DNA of 64,000 nucleotides, taken from Burkholderia sp. 9120. Its GTDB lineage: Bacteria > Pseudomonadota > Gammaproteobacteria > Burkholderiales > Burkholderiaceae. Under the pieces are notes generated by a model, which was not told where the DNA came from, made no database searches, and was given only the letters and a program-made list of their open reading frames with translations. The position numbers and the translations under genes are program-made. The stretch is from positions 3,162,001 to 3,226,000 of the forward strand of contig NZ_JQNA01000002.1 in NCBI RefSeq assembly GCF_000745015.1, given 5' to 3'. Of this stretch, positions 44,345-52,964 are shown one piece after another (positions within the stretch are counted from its first letter, which is position 1; each line of letters starts with the position of its first letter).

Positions 44345-45961
44345 ATGAATAAGGAAAACTCGCAACACGGCGTGCTTCAACTCGATACGAGTCTGGAGCG
44401 ATTGACCGCCAGGGGGGCATCGCGGCGCGATGTGCTGCGCGCGATGGCCGCGGCCGGCATGATGTCCGTGACGGGCGCCGGCCTGTTGTCCGCGAGCGGC
44501 GCGGCCTTCGCGCAAGCGAAGCCGAAGCAGGGCGGCAAGATCCGGGTGGCGACGCAATCGGCCTCCGCTTCAGACACGCTCGATCCCGCGAAAGGCGCGC
44601 TCAGCACCGACTATGTTCGTGGGTTCATGTTCTACAACGGGCTGACCGAACTCGATTCGCACCTCGGCGCGAAGATGGCGCTGGCCACCTCGCTGGATAC
44701 AAAAGACGCGATCGTGTGGGTTGTGAAGCTGCGCACGGGGGTGCAGTTCCATGACGGCAAGGCGCTCGCGCCGGCCGATGTCGTCTATTCGATCCTGCGT
44801 CACAAGGACCCGGCCACGGCTTCGAAAGCCAAGACGCTCGCCGACCAGATCAAGGACGTGAAGGCCACCGGCCCGAACGAAGTGACCATCACGCTGGAAG
44901 GCGCGAATGCCGACCTGCCGGTGATTCTCGCGACCTCGCACTTTGTGATCATCAAGGACGGCACCAAAGATTTCAAAACCGCGATCGGCACCGGCCCATT
45001 CAAGGTCAAGGAGTTCTCGCCGGGCGTGCGCACGGTCGGCGTGAAGAACGAGAAGTACTGGAAACCCGGCATGCCGCATCTGGACGAAATCGAGCTGATC
45101 GGTATCGGCGACGAATCGGCGCGCGTCAATGCGCTGCTCTCCGGCGACGTGCAACTGATCAACTCGGTGAGCCCGCGTTCGACCGCGCAGATCAAGAGCG
45201 CCGGCGGCCACTCGGTGCTGGAGACGAAGACCGGCGAGTACACCGATCTGATCGTGCGCGACGAAAACGGCATTACCGGTAACGACGATTTTCGGCGGGG
45301 CATGATGTATCTGCAGAACCGAGACCAGATTCGTCAGGCGATTTTCCAGGGCTACGGCGCGATCGGCAACGATCAGCCGATCGATCCGACCAACAAGTAC
45401 TACCTGGCCGGCTTGCCGCAGCGCGGCTTCGATCCGGACAAGGCGAAGTTCCACTTTCAGAAGGCGAAGGTAGGCAGCGCGCCGATCCAAATTTTTGCGT
45501 CGCCGGCCGCCGAGGGCTCGGTGGAAATGGCCATGCTGCTTCAGCAGGTTGCGCCGCAAGCGGGTCTGAATCTGCAGGTGACGCGCGTGCCGGCGGATGG
45601 CTACTGGTCGAACCACTGGATGAAGCATCCGCTCGGTTACGGCTCGGTCAATGCGCGTCCGAGCGCCGACGTGATCTTCACGCAGTTCTTCAAGTCCGAC
45701 GCACCGTGGAACGAAGCGAACTGGAAGAGTCCGAAGTTCGATCAGATGCTGGTTGCCGCACGCGGCGAACCCGACGACGCGAAGCGCAAGAAGATTTACG
45801 GCGACATGCAGGTGCTGGTGCATGACAACGGCGGCATCGGCATTCCGCTGTTTCAGAGTTCGATCGATGCGTACACGAACAAGCTCAAGGGCCTCGGTTC
45901 GATTCCGCTGGCCGGCTTGATGGGTTTCATGTTTGCGGAAAACGTCTGGCTCGAAAGCTGA
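44345..45961 (+). CDS. Peptide/opine-type ABC transporter substrate-binding protein
   Basis: A 538-residue family 5 extracellular binding protein (DppA/OppA-like). A twin-arginine-like signal SRRDVLRAMAAAGMMS with AFAQ cleavage is visible. The mature protein has the VTRVPADGYWSNHWMK region typical of the family. Related binding proteins carry dipeptides, opines, nickel or glutathione. It heads a complete importer (two permeases and a fused ATPase) in an operon with amine-oxidising enzymes, so an amino-acid conjugate or opine is a reasonable ligand. Permease 1 follows after 37 bp. Confidence 0.92.
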   Translation: MNKENSQHGVLQLDTSLERLTARGASRRDVLRAMAAAGMMSVTGAGLLSASGAAFAQAKPKQGGKIRVATQSASASDTLDPAKGALSTDYVRGFMFYNGLTELDSHLGAKMALATSLDTKDAIVWVVKLRTGVQFHDGKALAPADVVYSILRHKDPATASKAKTLADQIKDVKATGPNEVTITLEGANADLPVILATSHFVIIKDGTKDFKTAIGTGPFKVKEFSPGVRTVGVKNEKYWKPGMPHLDEIELIGIGDESARVNALLSGDVQLINSVSPRSTAQIKSAGGHSVLETKTGEYTDLIVRDENGITGNDDFRRGMMYLQNRDQIRQAIFQGYGAIGNDQPIDPTNKYYLAGLPQRGFDPDKAKFHFQKAKVGSAPIQIFASPAAEGSVEMAMLLQQVAPQAGLNLQVTRVPADGYWSNHWMKHPLGYGSVNARPSADVIFTQFFKSDAPWNEANWKSPKFDQMLVAARGEPDDAKRKKIYGDMQVLVHDNGGIGIPLFQSSIDAYTNKLKGLGSIPLAGLMGFMFAENVWLES

Positions 45962-45998
45962 GTCTGATGGGTCCTGCTGTTCCAGGAGGCGACTTTCA

Positions 45999-46952
45999 AT
46001 GAAAGCTCATGCGCAACGTCTTATCGCCGCGCGCCTCGGCCTCGCGCTGCTCACGCTGCTGCTGGTCTCGGCGGTGGTGTTCGCCGTCACCGGGCTGCTG
46101 CCGGGTGACGCGGCCCAGCAGGCGCTCGGCCAGGCGGCGACACCCGAGGCCGTCGCCGCCCTGCGGCATCAGTTCGGGCTCGATCAGCCCGCGCTGCAGC
46201 GCTACGTCGAGTGGCTGGTGCAGGTGGTGACCGGCAACTTCGGCATCTCGATGTCGAACAATCTGCCCGTCAGCCAACTGATCGCGACGCGCCTGCCGAA
46301 CTCGCTGGTGCTTGCCGGTCTCACGGCGCTGGTCTCGGTGCCGCTCGCGCTGACGGTCGGCATTGCGTCGGCCATGTTTCGCGGCTCGCTGCTCGACCGC
46401 ACGCTCAACGTGCTGACGCTGTCCACGGTGGCGGTGCCGGAGTTCCTGATCGCGACCGTCGCGGTGCTGATCTTCGCCGTGAAGCTGCGCTGGCTGCCGG
46501 CGCTGTCGTATCTGTCGGAAGTGGATTCGTTCGGCGCATTGCTGCGTATCTACGCGATGCCGGTCATGACGCTGTGCTGCGTGCTGGTTGCGCAGATGGC
46601 GCGCATGACGCGCGCCGCGGTGCTCGATCAGCTCAATTCGTCGTACGTGGAAATGGCGGTGCTCAAGGGCGCCTCGCCGGTTCGGGTGGTGTGGCGGCAC
46701 GTGTTGCCGAACACCGTCGGGCCGATTGCCAACGCGGTGGCGCTGAGCCTGTCGTATCTGTTCGGCGGCGTGGTGATCGTCGAATCGATCTTCAACTATC
46801 CCGGCCTCGCGAGCCTGATGGTCGATGCGGTCACGAATCGCGATATGCCGCTCGTGCAGGGCTGCGTGATGGTGTTCTGCGCGGCCTATCTCGCCCTCGT
46901 GCTGATCGCCGATCTGTGCCAAATCGTCTCTAACCCGAGGCTACGTCGATGA
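45999..46952 (+). CDS. ABC transporter permease, DppB type
   Basis: A 317-residue DppB-like permease. It has the N-terminal TM segment followed by DAAQQALGQAATPEAVAALR, several helices and the EAA-type loop MAVLKGASPVRVVWRHVLPN. ATG 45999 has AGGAGG (45984-45989) 9 bp upstream; the frame before it overlaps the binding-protein gene and is not used. The stop overlaps the start of permease 2 (ATGA, 46949-46952). Confidence 0.92.
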   Translation: MKAHAQRLIAARLGLALLTLLLVSAVVFAVTGLLPGDAAQQALGQAATPEAVAALRHQFGLDQPALQRYVEWLVQVVTGNFGISMSNNLPVSQLIATRLPNSLVLAGLTALVSVPLALTVGIASAMFRGSLLDRTLNVLTLSTVAVPEFLIATVAVLIFAVKLRWLPALSYLSEVDSFGALLRIYAMPVMTLCCVLVAQMARMTRAAVLDQLNSSYVEMAVLKGASPVRVVWRHVLPNTVGPIANAVALSLSYLFGGVVIVESIFNYPGLASLMVDAVTNRDMPLVQGCVMVFCAAYLALVLIADLCQIVSNPRLRR

Positions 46953-47899
46953 TGAGCCAACCTACCAATCCCCACCACGTTCCGCACGCCGGCACGGAGC
47001 TGTACGACGTGCAGCGCGACGAACTGGTCGCCGAACCCGCGCCCGTCGAAACGGCCGCGTTGAAGCAGGGCGTGTTCAAACGGCTCGTGCAGCGTTTTTC
47101 CGTGCTCGGGCTGATCGGCCTGACGATGGTCGCGTTCTGGCTGCTGGTCGCGTTCGTCGGGCCGCTGGTCGCGCCGTACAAAGGCGGCGCGCTGACGTCG
47201 ACGGAAATTTTCGGCCGGTATAGCGCGGCGTATCCGCTCGGCACCGACTATCTCGGCCGCGACATGTTGAGCCGGATTCTCTACGGCGCGCGCTATACGG
47301 TCGGCCTCGCGCTGGCCGCCGCCGTGCTGGCCAGCGTGATCGGCACGTTCTTCGGTTTGCTGGCTGCAGTGTCCGGACGCTGGGTCGATGAAATTATCAG
47401 CCGTCTGTTCGACGCGCTGATTTCGATTCCGAGCAAGGTGCTCGCGCTGGTGGTGATCGCCGCGTTCGGTTCGTCGATCACGATGCTGACCACGGTCGCG
47501 GCATTGGCCTACATTCCCGGCGCGTTCCGCATTTCGCGCTCGCTCGCGGTGAACCTGATGGGCCTCGAATACGTGCAGGTGGCGCGGGCTCGCGGCGAAG
47601 GCATCTTCTATATCGCGCGGGTCGAGGTGCTGCCGAACATGATTCATCCGATGCTCGCGGATTTCGGCTTGCGCTTCGTGTTTATCGTGCTGCTGCTCAG
47701 CGGGCTCAGTTTTCTCGGGCTCGGCGTGCAGCCGCCGAATGCCGATTGGGGTTCGCTGGTGCGCGAGAACATCGGCGGCTTGTCGGAAGGTGCGCCCGCC
47801 GTGTTGATGCCCGCCGTCGCGATTGCGACGCTGACGATCGGGATGAATCTGCTGATCGACAATTTGCGGCGTCGCGGCCGTAGCCATGGAGGTGCGTGA
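46949..47899 (+). CDS. ABC transporter permease, DppC type
   Basis: A 316-residue DppC-like permease. A long cytoplasmic N-terminus (about 50 residues) precedes the first helix, then the family segment YPLGTDYLGRDMLSRILYGA and the EAA loop VARARGEGIFYIARVEVLPN. It is coupled to permease 1 by a 4-bp overlap, and its TGA overlaps the ATG of the ATPase by one base (47897-47901). Adjacent ATG codons at 46949 and 46952 are both possible starts. Confidence 0.92.
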   Translation: MMSQPTNPHHVPHAGTELYDVQRDELVAEPAPVETAALKQGVFKRLVQRFSVLGLIGLTMVAFWLLVAFVGPLVAPYKGGALTSTEIFGRYSAAYPLGTDYLGRDMLSRILYGARYTVGLALAAAVLASVIGTFFGLLAAVSGRWVDEIISRLFDALISIPSKVLALVVIAAFGSSITMLTTVAALAYIPGAFRISRSLAVNLMGLEYVQVARARGEGIFYIARVEVLPNMIHPMLADFGLRFVFIVLLLSGLSFLGLGVQPPNADWGSLVRENIGGLSEGAPAVLMPAVAIATLTIGMNLLIDNLRRRGRSHGGA

Positions 47900-49743
47900 T
47901 GGCCGAGCGGGACATGATTGAAGTAAGAGGCCTGCGGGTCGTCGCCGGCGCGGCGCCGGGGGCCGTGACCGAGATCGTCAAGGGCGTCGATTTTTCGGTG
48001 AAGCAGGGCGAGGTGCTGGCGCTGATCGGCGAGTCGGGCTCGGGCAAGACGACCATTGCGCTGGCGCTGCTCGGCTATGCGCGAGCCGGATGCTCGATCA
48101 GCGGCGGCTCGGTGTGTATCGGCGGACTCGACGTGTTGTCGCTCGACGCGAAAGGACGCCGCGCATTGCGCGCGCGCACCGTGGCCTATGTCGCACAGAG
48201 CGCGGCGGCCGGTTTCAATCCGGCGCGCACGATCATGGATCAGGTCACCGAGCCGGCGCTGCTGCATCAGTTGATGACGAAAGAGGCGGCGCGGGTCAAA
48301 GCGATCGACCTGTTCCGCGCGCTGGCGTTGCCCGCGCCGGAGACGATCGGCGAGCGTTATCCGCACCAGGTGTCGGGCGGGCAGTTGCAGCGCTTGATGG
48401 CCGCGATGGCGCTGATCACCGATCCGGCCGTGGTGGTGTTCGACGAACCCACTACCGCGCTGGACGTGACCACGCAGATCGAAGTGCTCGCGGCCTTCAA
48501 GAAGGTGGTGCGCGAGTTGGGCACCACGGCCGTGTACGTGTCGCACGATCTGGCGGTGGTCGCGCAGATGGCGGACCGCATCGTCGTGCTGAACGGCGGC
48601 GCGGTGAAAGAAAACGGCGCGGTCGCGCAAGTGCTCGATGCGCCCGTGGATGCGTACACGCGTCAATTGCTGGCCGCGACACGCCGCCCGGAACTCGAAC
48701 TGGAAGCGCCCCTCAACCCCGGCAAACATGTGCCGCCGTTGCTGGAGATTCGCGGGCTGTCGGCGGGGTATGGCCGCATCGACCGGTTCGGATCGCCCGC
48801 CGTGCGCGTGCTCGACGACGTCAGCCTGACGATTCCGCGCGGCCGCACGCTCGGCGTGATCGGCGAATCCGGTTCCGGCAAAACGACGCTGGCGCGTGTG
48901 GTGGCCGGGTTAGTCGATCGTGCGAGCGGCGAGGTGCTGTTCAACGGCAAGCCGTTGCCCGCGCAACTGTCGCGGCGCACGCCGGAACAATACCGGCAGA
49001 TTCAGATCGTGTTCCAGAACGCCGACACGGCGCTGAATCCGAGTCATTCGATTGCCGACATTCTCGGCCGGCCGCTCGCGTTTTATCACCATCTGCGCGG
49101 CTCGGCAGCGAAGAAGCGGATGCTGGCGCTGCTCGATCTGGTCAAGCTGCCGGCGTCGATCGCCACGCGCACACCGGCCGGTTTGTCCGGCGGTCAGAAG
49201 CAGCGCGTGAATCTGGCGCGCGCGCTCGCCGCGGATCCCGCGCTGATTCTGTGCGACGAAGTCACCTCCGCGCTCGACACCGTGGTCGGCGCGGCGATCC
49301 TCGATCTGCTGGCTGAATTGCGGCGCGAGCTGGGTGTGTCGTACATGTTTATCAGCCACGATATTTCGACAGTGCGCGCGATCTGCGACGAAGTGATCGT
49401 GCTGTATGCCGGCCATCGCGTGGAAGCGGGGCAGCGCGACATGCTTGCGGCGCCGCCGTATCACCCTTACACGGGCCTGCTGGTCGATTCGGTGCCGGTG
49501 TTGAAACCCGGTTGGCTCGACGCGCGTCGCGGGGTCGTCGCCAGCGCGTTGCCGGCAATGGGCGAGAGCGCCGATATCGCCGAGCTGTGCGCGTTCCGCG
49601 CGCGTTGCCCGGTACGGATCGACGGCATGTGCAACATGACGCCGCCGTCCATGAAGAAGCTGCCTTCCGGCGCGGAGATTCTTTGCCACCATCCCGCCGC
49701 GGAACTGAACCGCTTGCAAACCCTGGAGACGATCCCGGCATGA
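47899..49743 (+). CDS. Fused dipeptide-type ABC ATPase (DppD-DppF in one chain)
   Basis: A 614-residue protein with two complete ATPase domains. The first has Walker A GESGSGKTTIALAL, signature VSGGQLQRLMAAMAL and Walker B VVVFDEPTTALD. The second has GESGSGKTTLARVV, LSGGQKQRVNLARAL and ILCDEVTSALD. A C-terminal oligopeptide-transporter domain with several Cys (CAFRARCPV, CNMTPP) follows. One gene thus replaces the usual D and F pair. GGAGG (47888-47892) lies before ATG 47899. The next gene overlaps by 4 bp. Confidence 0.93.
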   Translation: MAERDMIEVRGLRVVAGAAPGAVTEIVKGVDFSVKQGEVLALIGESGSGKTTIALALLGYARAGCSISGGSVCIGGLDVLSLDAKGRRALRARTVAYVAQSAAAGFNPARTIMDQVTEPALLHQLMTKEAARVKAIDLFRALALPAPETIGERYPHQVSGGQLQRLMAAMALITDPAVVVFDEPTTALDVTTQIEVLAAFKKVVRELGTTAVYVSHDLAVVAQMADRIVVLNGGAVKENGAVAQVLDAPVDAYTRQLLAATRRPELELEAPLNPGKHVPPLLEIRGLSAGYGRIDRFGSPAVRVLDDVSLTIPRGRTLGVIGESGSGKTTLARVVAGLVDRASGEVLFNGKPLPAQLSRRTPEQYRQIQIVFQNADTALNPSHSIADILGRPLAFYHHLRGSAAKKRMLALLDLVKLPASIATRTPAGLSGGQKQRVNLARALAADPALILCDEVTSALDTVVGAAILDLLAELRRELGVSYMFISHDISTVRAICDEVIVLYAGHRVEAGQRDMLAAPPYHPYTGLLVDSVPVLKPGWLDARRGVVASALPAMGESADIAELCAFRARCPVRIDGMCNMTPPSMKKLPSGAEILCHHPAAELNRLQTLETIPA

Positions 49744-50054
49744 ACGGACGATTTGTACGGCTAGCGGAAACGGGCCGTCGCACCTTCGCCATCACGGTGG
49801 ACGGTGTGGCGCGCGAAGCCGCCGAGGGTGACACGCTGATGGTCGCGCTGCTGACCGGCGCGACCACCTTGCGCGATTCCGAATTCGGCGACGGACGTCG
49901 CGCCGGTTTCTGCCTGATGGGCGCGTGCCAGGATTGTTGGGTGTGGACCGCGCAAGGCGAGCGCGTGCGCGCGTGCAGCACGCCCGCCGCGCCCGGCATG
50001 TCGATCGTCACGAAGCTGGCGGAAGCCGGGGAGGGTGTATGGCCGCGCGGATAG
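49740..50054 (+). CDS. [2Fe-2S] ferredoxin-like subunit (HcnA / hydroxyproline dehydrogenase gamma type)
   Basis: A 104-residue protein with a plant-type [2Fe-2S] motif: CLMGACQDC around residues 59-67, and a fourth Cys in VRACSTPA. Small subunits of this type pair with two flavoproteins in hydrogen cyanide synthase (HcnABC), cis-4-hydroxy-D-proline dehydrogenase and opine oxidases. ATG 49740 overlaps the ATPase stop (ATGA). Its end overlaps the next gene by about 15 bp. It probably passes electrons from the flavins to the respiratory chain. Confidence 0.87.
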   Translation: MNGRFVRLAETGRRTFAITVDGVAREAAEGDTLMVALLTGATTLRDSEFGDGRRAGFCLMGACQDCWVWTAQGERVRACSTPAAPGMSIVTKLAEAGEGVWPRG

Positions 50055-51409
50055 TGGTGATAGGCAGCGGGCCGGCGGGCGTGCGTGCCGCGCAGGCGCT
50101 GGTCGAAGCGGGGCTGCGGCCGACCGTGATCGATGAAGGACGGCGCGACGGCGGGCAGATTTATCGGCGGCAACCGGAAGGTTTTTCGCGCAGCTACGCG
50201 ACCTTGTACGGCACCGAGGCCGAGCGTGCCGCTTCGCTGCACCAGAGTTTCGATGCGTTGAAGAGCAAGGTCGACTATCTGCCGGACACGCTGGTGTGGA
50301 ATATCTCGCCGAATGCGTTGCATCTGGTGAGCGGCACGCGCTACCGGACGTTGCCGTTCGACGCGCTGATTGTTTGCAGCGGCGCGACCGATCGGTTGAT
50401 GCCGGTGAAAGGCTGGCATCAGGCGGGCACGTATAGCCTCGGCGGCGCGCAGGTCGCGTTGAAATCGCAGGGCTGCGCGATCGGTTCGCGTGTCGTGATG
50501 ATGGGCAGCGGGCCGTTGCTGTATCTCGTGGCCGCGCAGTACGTGAAGGCGGGCGCGCAGGTCGCGGCGGTGCTCGATACGTCGACGTTCATGCAGCGCG
50601 TGGCCGCATTGCCGAAGTTGCTGGCGATTCCCGCTGCGTTGAAAAAAGGCATTGCGTTGACGCGTGTGCTTGCCCATGCACGCGTTCCGGTTCATCGCGG
50701 CGTGCAGCCTGTCGAGATCAAAGGCACGCCGCAACACGGCGTGAGCGGTGTGGAAGTCGCGCTGCCCGGCGGCGCGCACCTCGAGTTCGCGTGCGATGCC
50801 GTCGCGCTCGGTTATCACTTGCGTCCCGAGACGCAACTCGCGGATCTCGCGGGCTGCCGCTTCATCTTCGACGACGCCGCGCAGCAGTGGCTTCCGCATA
50901 TCGATGCCGACGGCCGCAGCAGCATCAAAGGCGTTTATCTGGCGGGCGATGGCGCACGCGTGCGCGGCGCCGACGCGGCCGAACGCTCGGGCCGCCTGGC
51001 CGCGCTGGCGGCGCTGCAGGATCTCGGCACGCCGGTTGAGGGCGTGGAGCGCTTGCGCGCCGAACTCGCGCGCTTCACGCGCTTCGCCGCGGGGTTGAGA
51101 GAAGCGTTTCCGTGGCCGGCGAAATTCGCTGCCGCGTTGCCGGACGAAACGATCGTCTGCCGGTGCGAAGCGATCACGGCCGGCGAATTGCGCCGCGTCG
51201 TGCACGCGAGCGGCGCGCAGGAAGCCAATCGCGCGAAGGCGTTTTCGCGCGTCGGCATGGGCCGCTGTCAGGGGCGTTATTGCGGCCATGCGGGCGCGGA
51301 GATCATCGCGGCGGCGGCCTGCGTGCCGCTGTCTTCCGTGGGACGGTTGCGCGGCCAGGCGCCGGTTAAACCGCTGCCCGTAGCGTTGGTCGAAGAGGTG
51401 AGCGAATGA
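50039..51409 (+). CDS. FAD/NAD-binding oxidoreductase subunit (OoxA/HcnB type)
   Basis: A 456-residue subunit. FAD-binding VVIGSGPAGVRAAQALVEAG is at the N-terminus, with a second nucleotide site GSGPLLYLVAAQY around residue 157. The C-terminal part has a BFD-like [2Fe-2S] motif (VCRCEAIT and MGRCQGRYCGH). This architecture is that of HcnB and the A subunit of opine oxidases. GGAGG is just before ATG 50039, which lies inside the preceding gene. The stop overlaps the next start as ATGA (51406-51409). Confidence 0.88.
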   Translation: MAARIVVIGSGPAGVRAAQALVEAGLRPTVIDEGRRDGGQIYRRQPEGFSRSYATLYGTEAERAASLHQSFDALKSKVDYLPDTLVWNISPNALHLVSGTRYRTLPFDALIVCSGATDRLMPVKGWHQAGTYSLGGAQVALKSQGCAIGSRVVMMGSGPLLYLVAAQYVKAGAQVAAVLDTSTFMQRVAALPKLLAIPAALKKGIALTRVLAHARVPVHRGVQPVEIKGTPQHGVSGVEVALPGGAHLEFACDAVALGYHLRPETQLADLAGCRFIFDDAAQQWLPHIDADGRSSIKGVYLAGDGARVRGADAAERSGRLAALAALQDLGTPVEGVERLRAELARFTRFAAGLREAFPWPAKFAAALPDETIVCRCEAITAGELRRVVHASGAQEANRAKAFSRVGMGRCQGRYCGHAGAEIIAAAACVPLSSVGRLRGQAPVKPLPVALVEEVSE

Positions 51410-52587
51410 GCGCGACTTCCTCCATTAAGGGCGGCGAGGCCGACGTCATCGTGATTGGCGGCGGCATTGTGGGGACCACGACGGCGTTCTTTCTGCGCCA
51501 GCGCAACCGTTCGGTGATTCTGCTCGAACGCGGTCTCACGGGACAGCAGGCGAGCGGCGTGAACTTCGGCGGGATTCGCCGGCAAGGCCGCTCGTTGCCG
51601 CAACTGGCGATGTCGAACCGCGCGCTGCGTACGTGGCAGCGTTCGGCGGAACTGCTCGGTGAAGACGTCGAGTTTCTGCCGGTAGGCCATACGCGGGTCT
51701 GCTATCACGAGAAAGACGTTGAGAATTTCGATCAGTACGCGATCGATGCGCGCGCGCATGGTCTCGATCTCGAAGTGCTGCACGGCGAGGCCCTGTTCAA
51801 GCGTTATCCGTTTCTCGGCCGCGAAGTGCTGGCGGCCTCGATTTCGCCGCTCGACGGCCACGCCAATCCGCGACTCGCGGCGCCCGCATTCGGCCGCGCG
51901 GCGGCGCGGCTCGGTGCGCAGATCGTCGAGAACACGGAGATTGTTCGCGTCGAGAAAGACGGGGGGCGGTTTCGCGTGGAGAGCGCGCGCGGCGACGTGT
52001 ATTGGGCGGCGCAACTCGTGATCTGCGCGGGTGCATGGGCCACCCGTCTCACTGAGCAATTCGGCGAAACGGTGCCGCTCATTGCGAGCGGCCCGCAAAT
52101 GTGCGTGACCGAGCCGGTGCCGTATGTGTTCAAGTCGTCGATCGGCGTGTTCACGTCGATCAAGGAAGAGAGCATTTACTTCCGGCAGATTCCGCGCGGC
52201 AACATCATCGTGGGCGGCGGGCCGCCTGGGCCTGCGGATGCCGTGACTTGCCGCGCTTCGGTGCTACCGGCCAATACGGTGGGTCAACTGAAGCAGATGC
52301 GCCGGATCGTGCCCGCACTCGCGCCGCTGCATATCATCCGCGTGTGGAGCGGCGTGGAAAGTTATCTGCCCGACAGCGAGCCGGTGATCGGTCCGAGCAG
52401 CAAGGTCGATGGCCTGTTTTACGCGTTCGGTTTTTGTGGTTCGGGTTTCCAGATTGGCCCGGGCGTGGGCGAGACGATGGCGGAACTCGTCGGCACGGGC
52501 AGCACGGCGATTCCGCTCGACACGTTTTCCATTCGGCGATTCGCCACCCGACAGGCGGCGGTCCGTTCGAGCACGGTGATGTCATGA
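51406..52587 (+). CDS. FAD-dependent oxidoreductase, DAO-type catalytic subunit (OoxB/HcnC type)
   Basis: A 393-residue D-amino-acid-oxidase-fold flavoprotein. FAD-binding VIVIGGGIVGTTTAFFLRQR is at the N-terminus, then ERGLTGQQASGVNFGGIR, and the C-terminal GFCGSGFQIGPGVGE. It completes the three-subunit complex and should carry the substrate-oxidising site. Candidates are an opine, a secondary amino acid such as 4-hydroxy-D-proline, or glycine. Start and stop both overlap neighbours by 4 bp, so the whole set is translated as a unit. Confidence 0.88.
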   Translation: MSATSSIKGGEADVIVIGGGIVGTTTAFFLRQRNRSVILLERGLTGQQASGVNFGGIRRQGRSLPQLAMSNRALRTWQRSAELLGEDVEFLPVGHTRVCYHEKDVENFDQYAIDARAHGLDLEVLHGEALFKRYPFLGREVLAASISPLDGHANPRLAAPAFGRAAARLGAQIVENTEIVRVEKDGGRFRVESARGDVYWAAQLVICAGAWATRLTEQFGETVPLIASGPQMCVTEPVPYVFKSSIGVFTSIKEESIYFRQIPRGNIIVGGGPPGPADAVTCRASVLPANTVGQLKQMRRIVPALAPLHIIRVWSGVESYLPDSEPVIGPSSKVDGLFYAFGFCGSGFQIGPGVGETMAELVGTGSTAIPLDTFSIRRFATRQAAVRSSTVMS

Positions 52588-52964
52588 CACAGTCGCTTGG
52601 GCTTAATGCCGCGCGGGCGTTCATCGAAGCGCACTTCGACGAACCGGTGACGCTCGCGCAACTCGCGGCGCTGTCCGCGTTGAGCGTGTCGCGCTTCGCG
52701 ACGGTGTTCCGGCAGGAATACGGTTCGTCGCCGTACCGGTATCTGTGCGGGTTGCGGATCCAGCGTGCGCAGACGCTGTTGCTCGAAGGCGTGCCGGGTT
52801 CGGTGGTGGCGACCGAGGTCGGCTTCTTCGATCAGAGCCATTTCGGACGGCATTTCAAGCGATGCTGCGGGATGACGCCGAGTATGTTTATCGAGCGTGC
52901 TGGCGGCCGTGCTGTGAGCGTTACTGCGCCGCGTTCAGCTTCCGCCATAACGTCGTCTTGCTGA
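52584..52964 (+). CDS. AraC-type DNA-binding protein (HTH domain only)
   Basis: A 126-residue protein holding only the AraC DNA-binding domain. It has two helix-turn-helices (PVTLAQLAALSALSVSRFAT and VVATEVGFFDQSHFGRHF) and no sensor domain, like MarA/SoxS in size. The ATG overlaps the oxidoreductase stop (ATGA, 52584-52587), so it is made together with the operon. The last 44 bp are antisense to the 3' end of prpR. It may give autoregulation of the operon; with no sensor, activity would follow its abundance. Confidence 0.85.
   Translation: MTQSLGLNAARAFIEAHFDEPVTLAQLAALSALSVSRFATVFRQEYGSSPYRYLCGLRIQRAQTLLLEGVPGSVVATEVGFFDQSHFGRHFKRCCGMTPSMFIERAGGRAVSVTAPRSASAITSSC

Noticed and set aside
49740..52587. 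Firm call as hydrogen cyanide synthase hcnABC
   Set aside because: The three-subunit layout fits, but the same layout is used by hydroxyproline dehydrogenases and opine oxidases. The importer beside it argues for a larger substrate than glycine.
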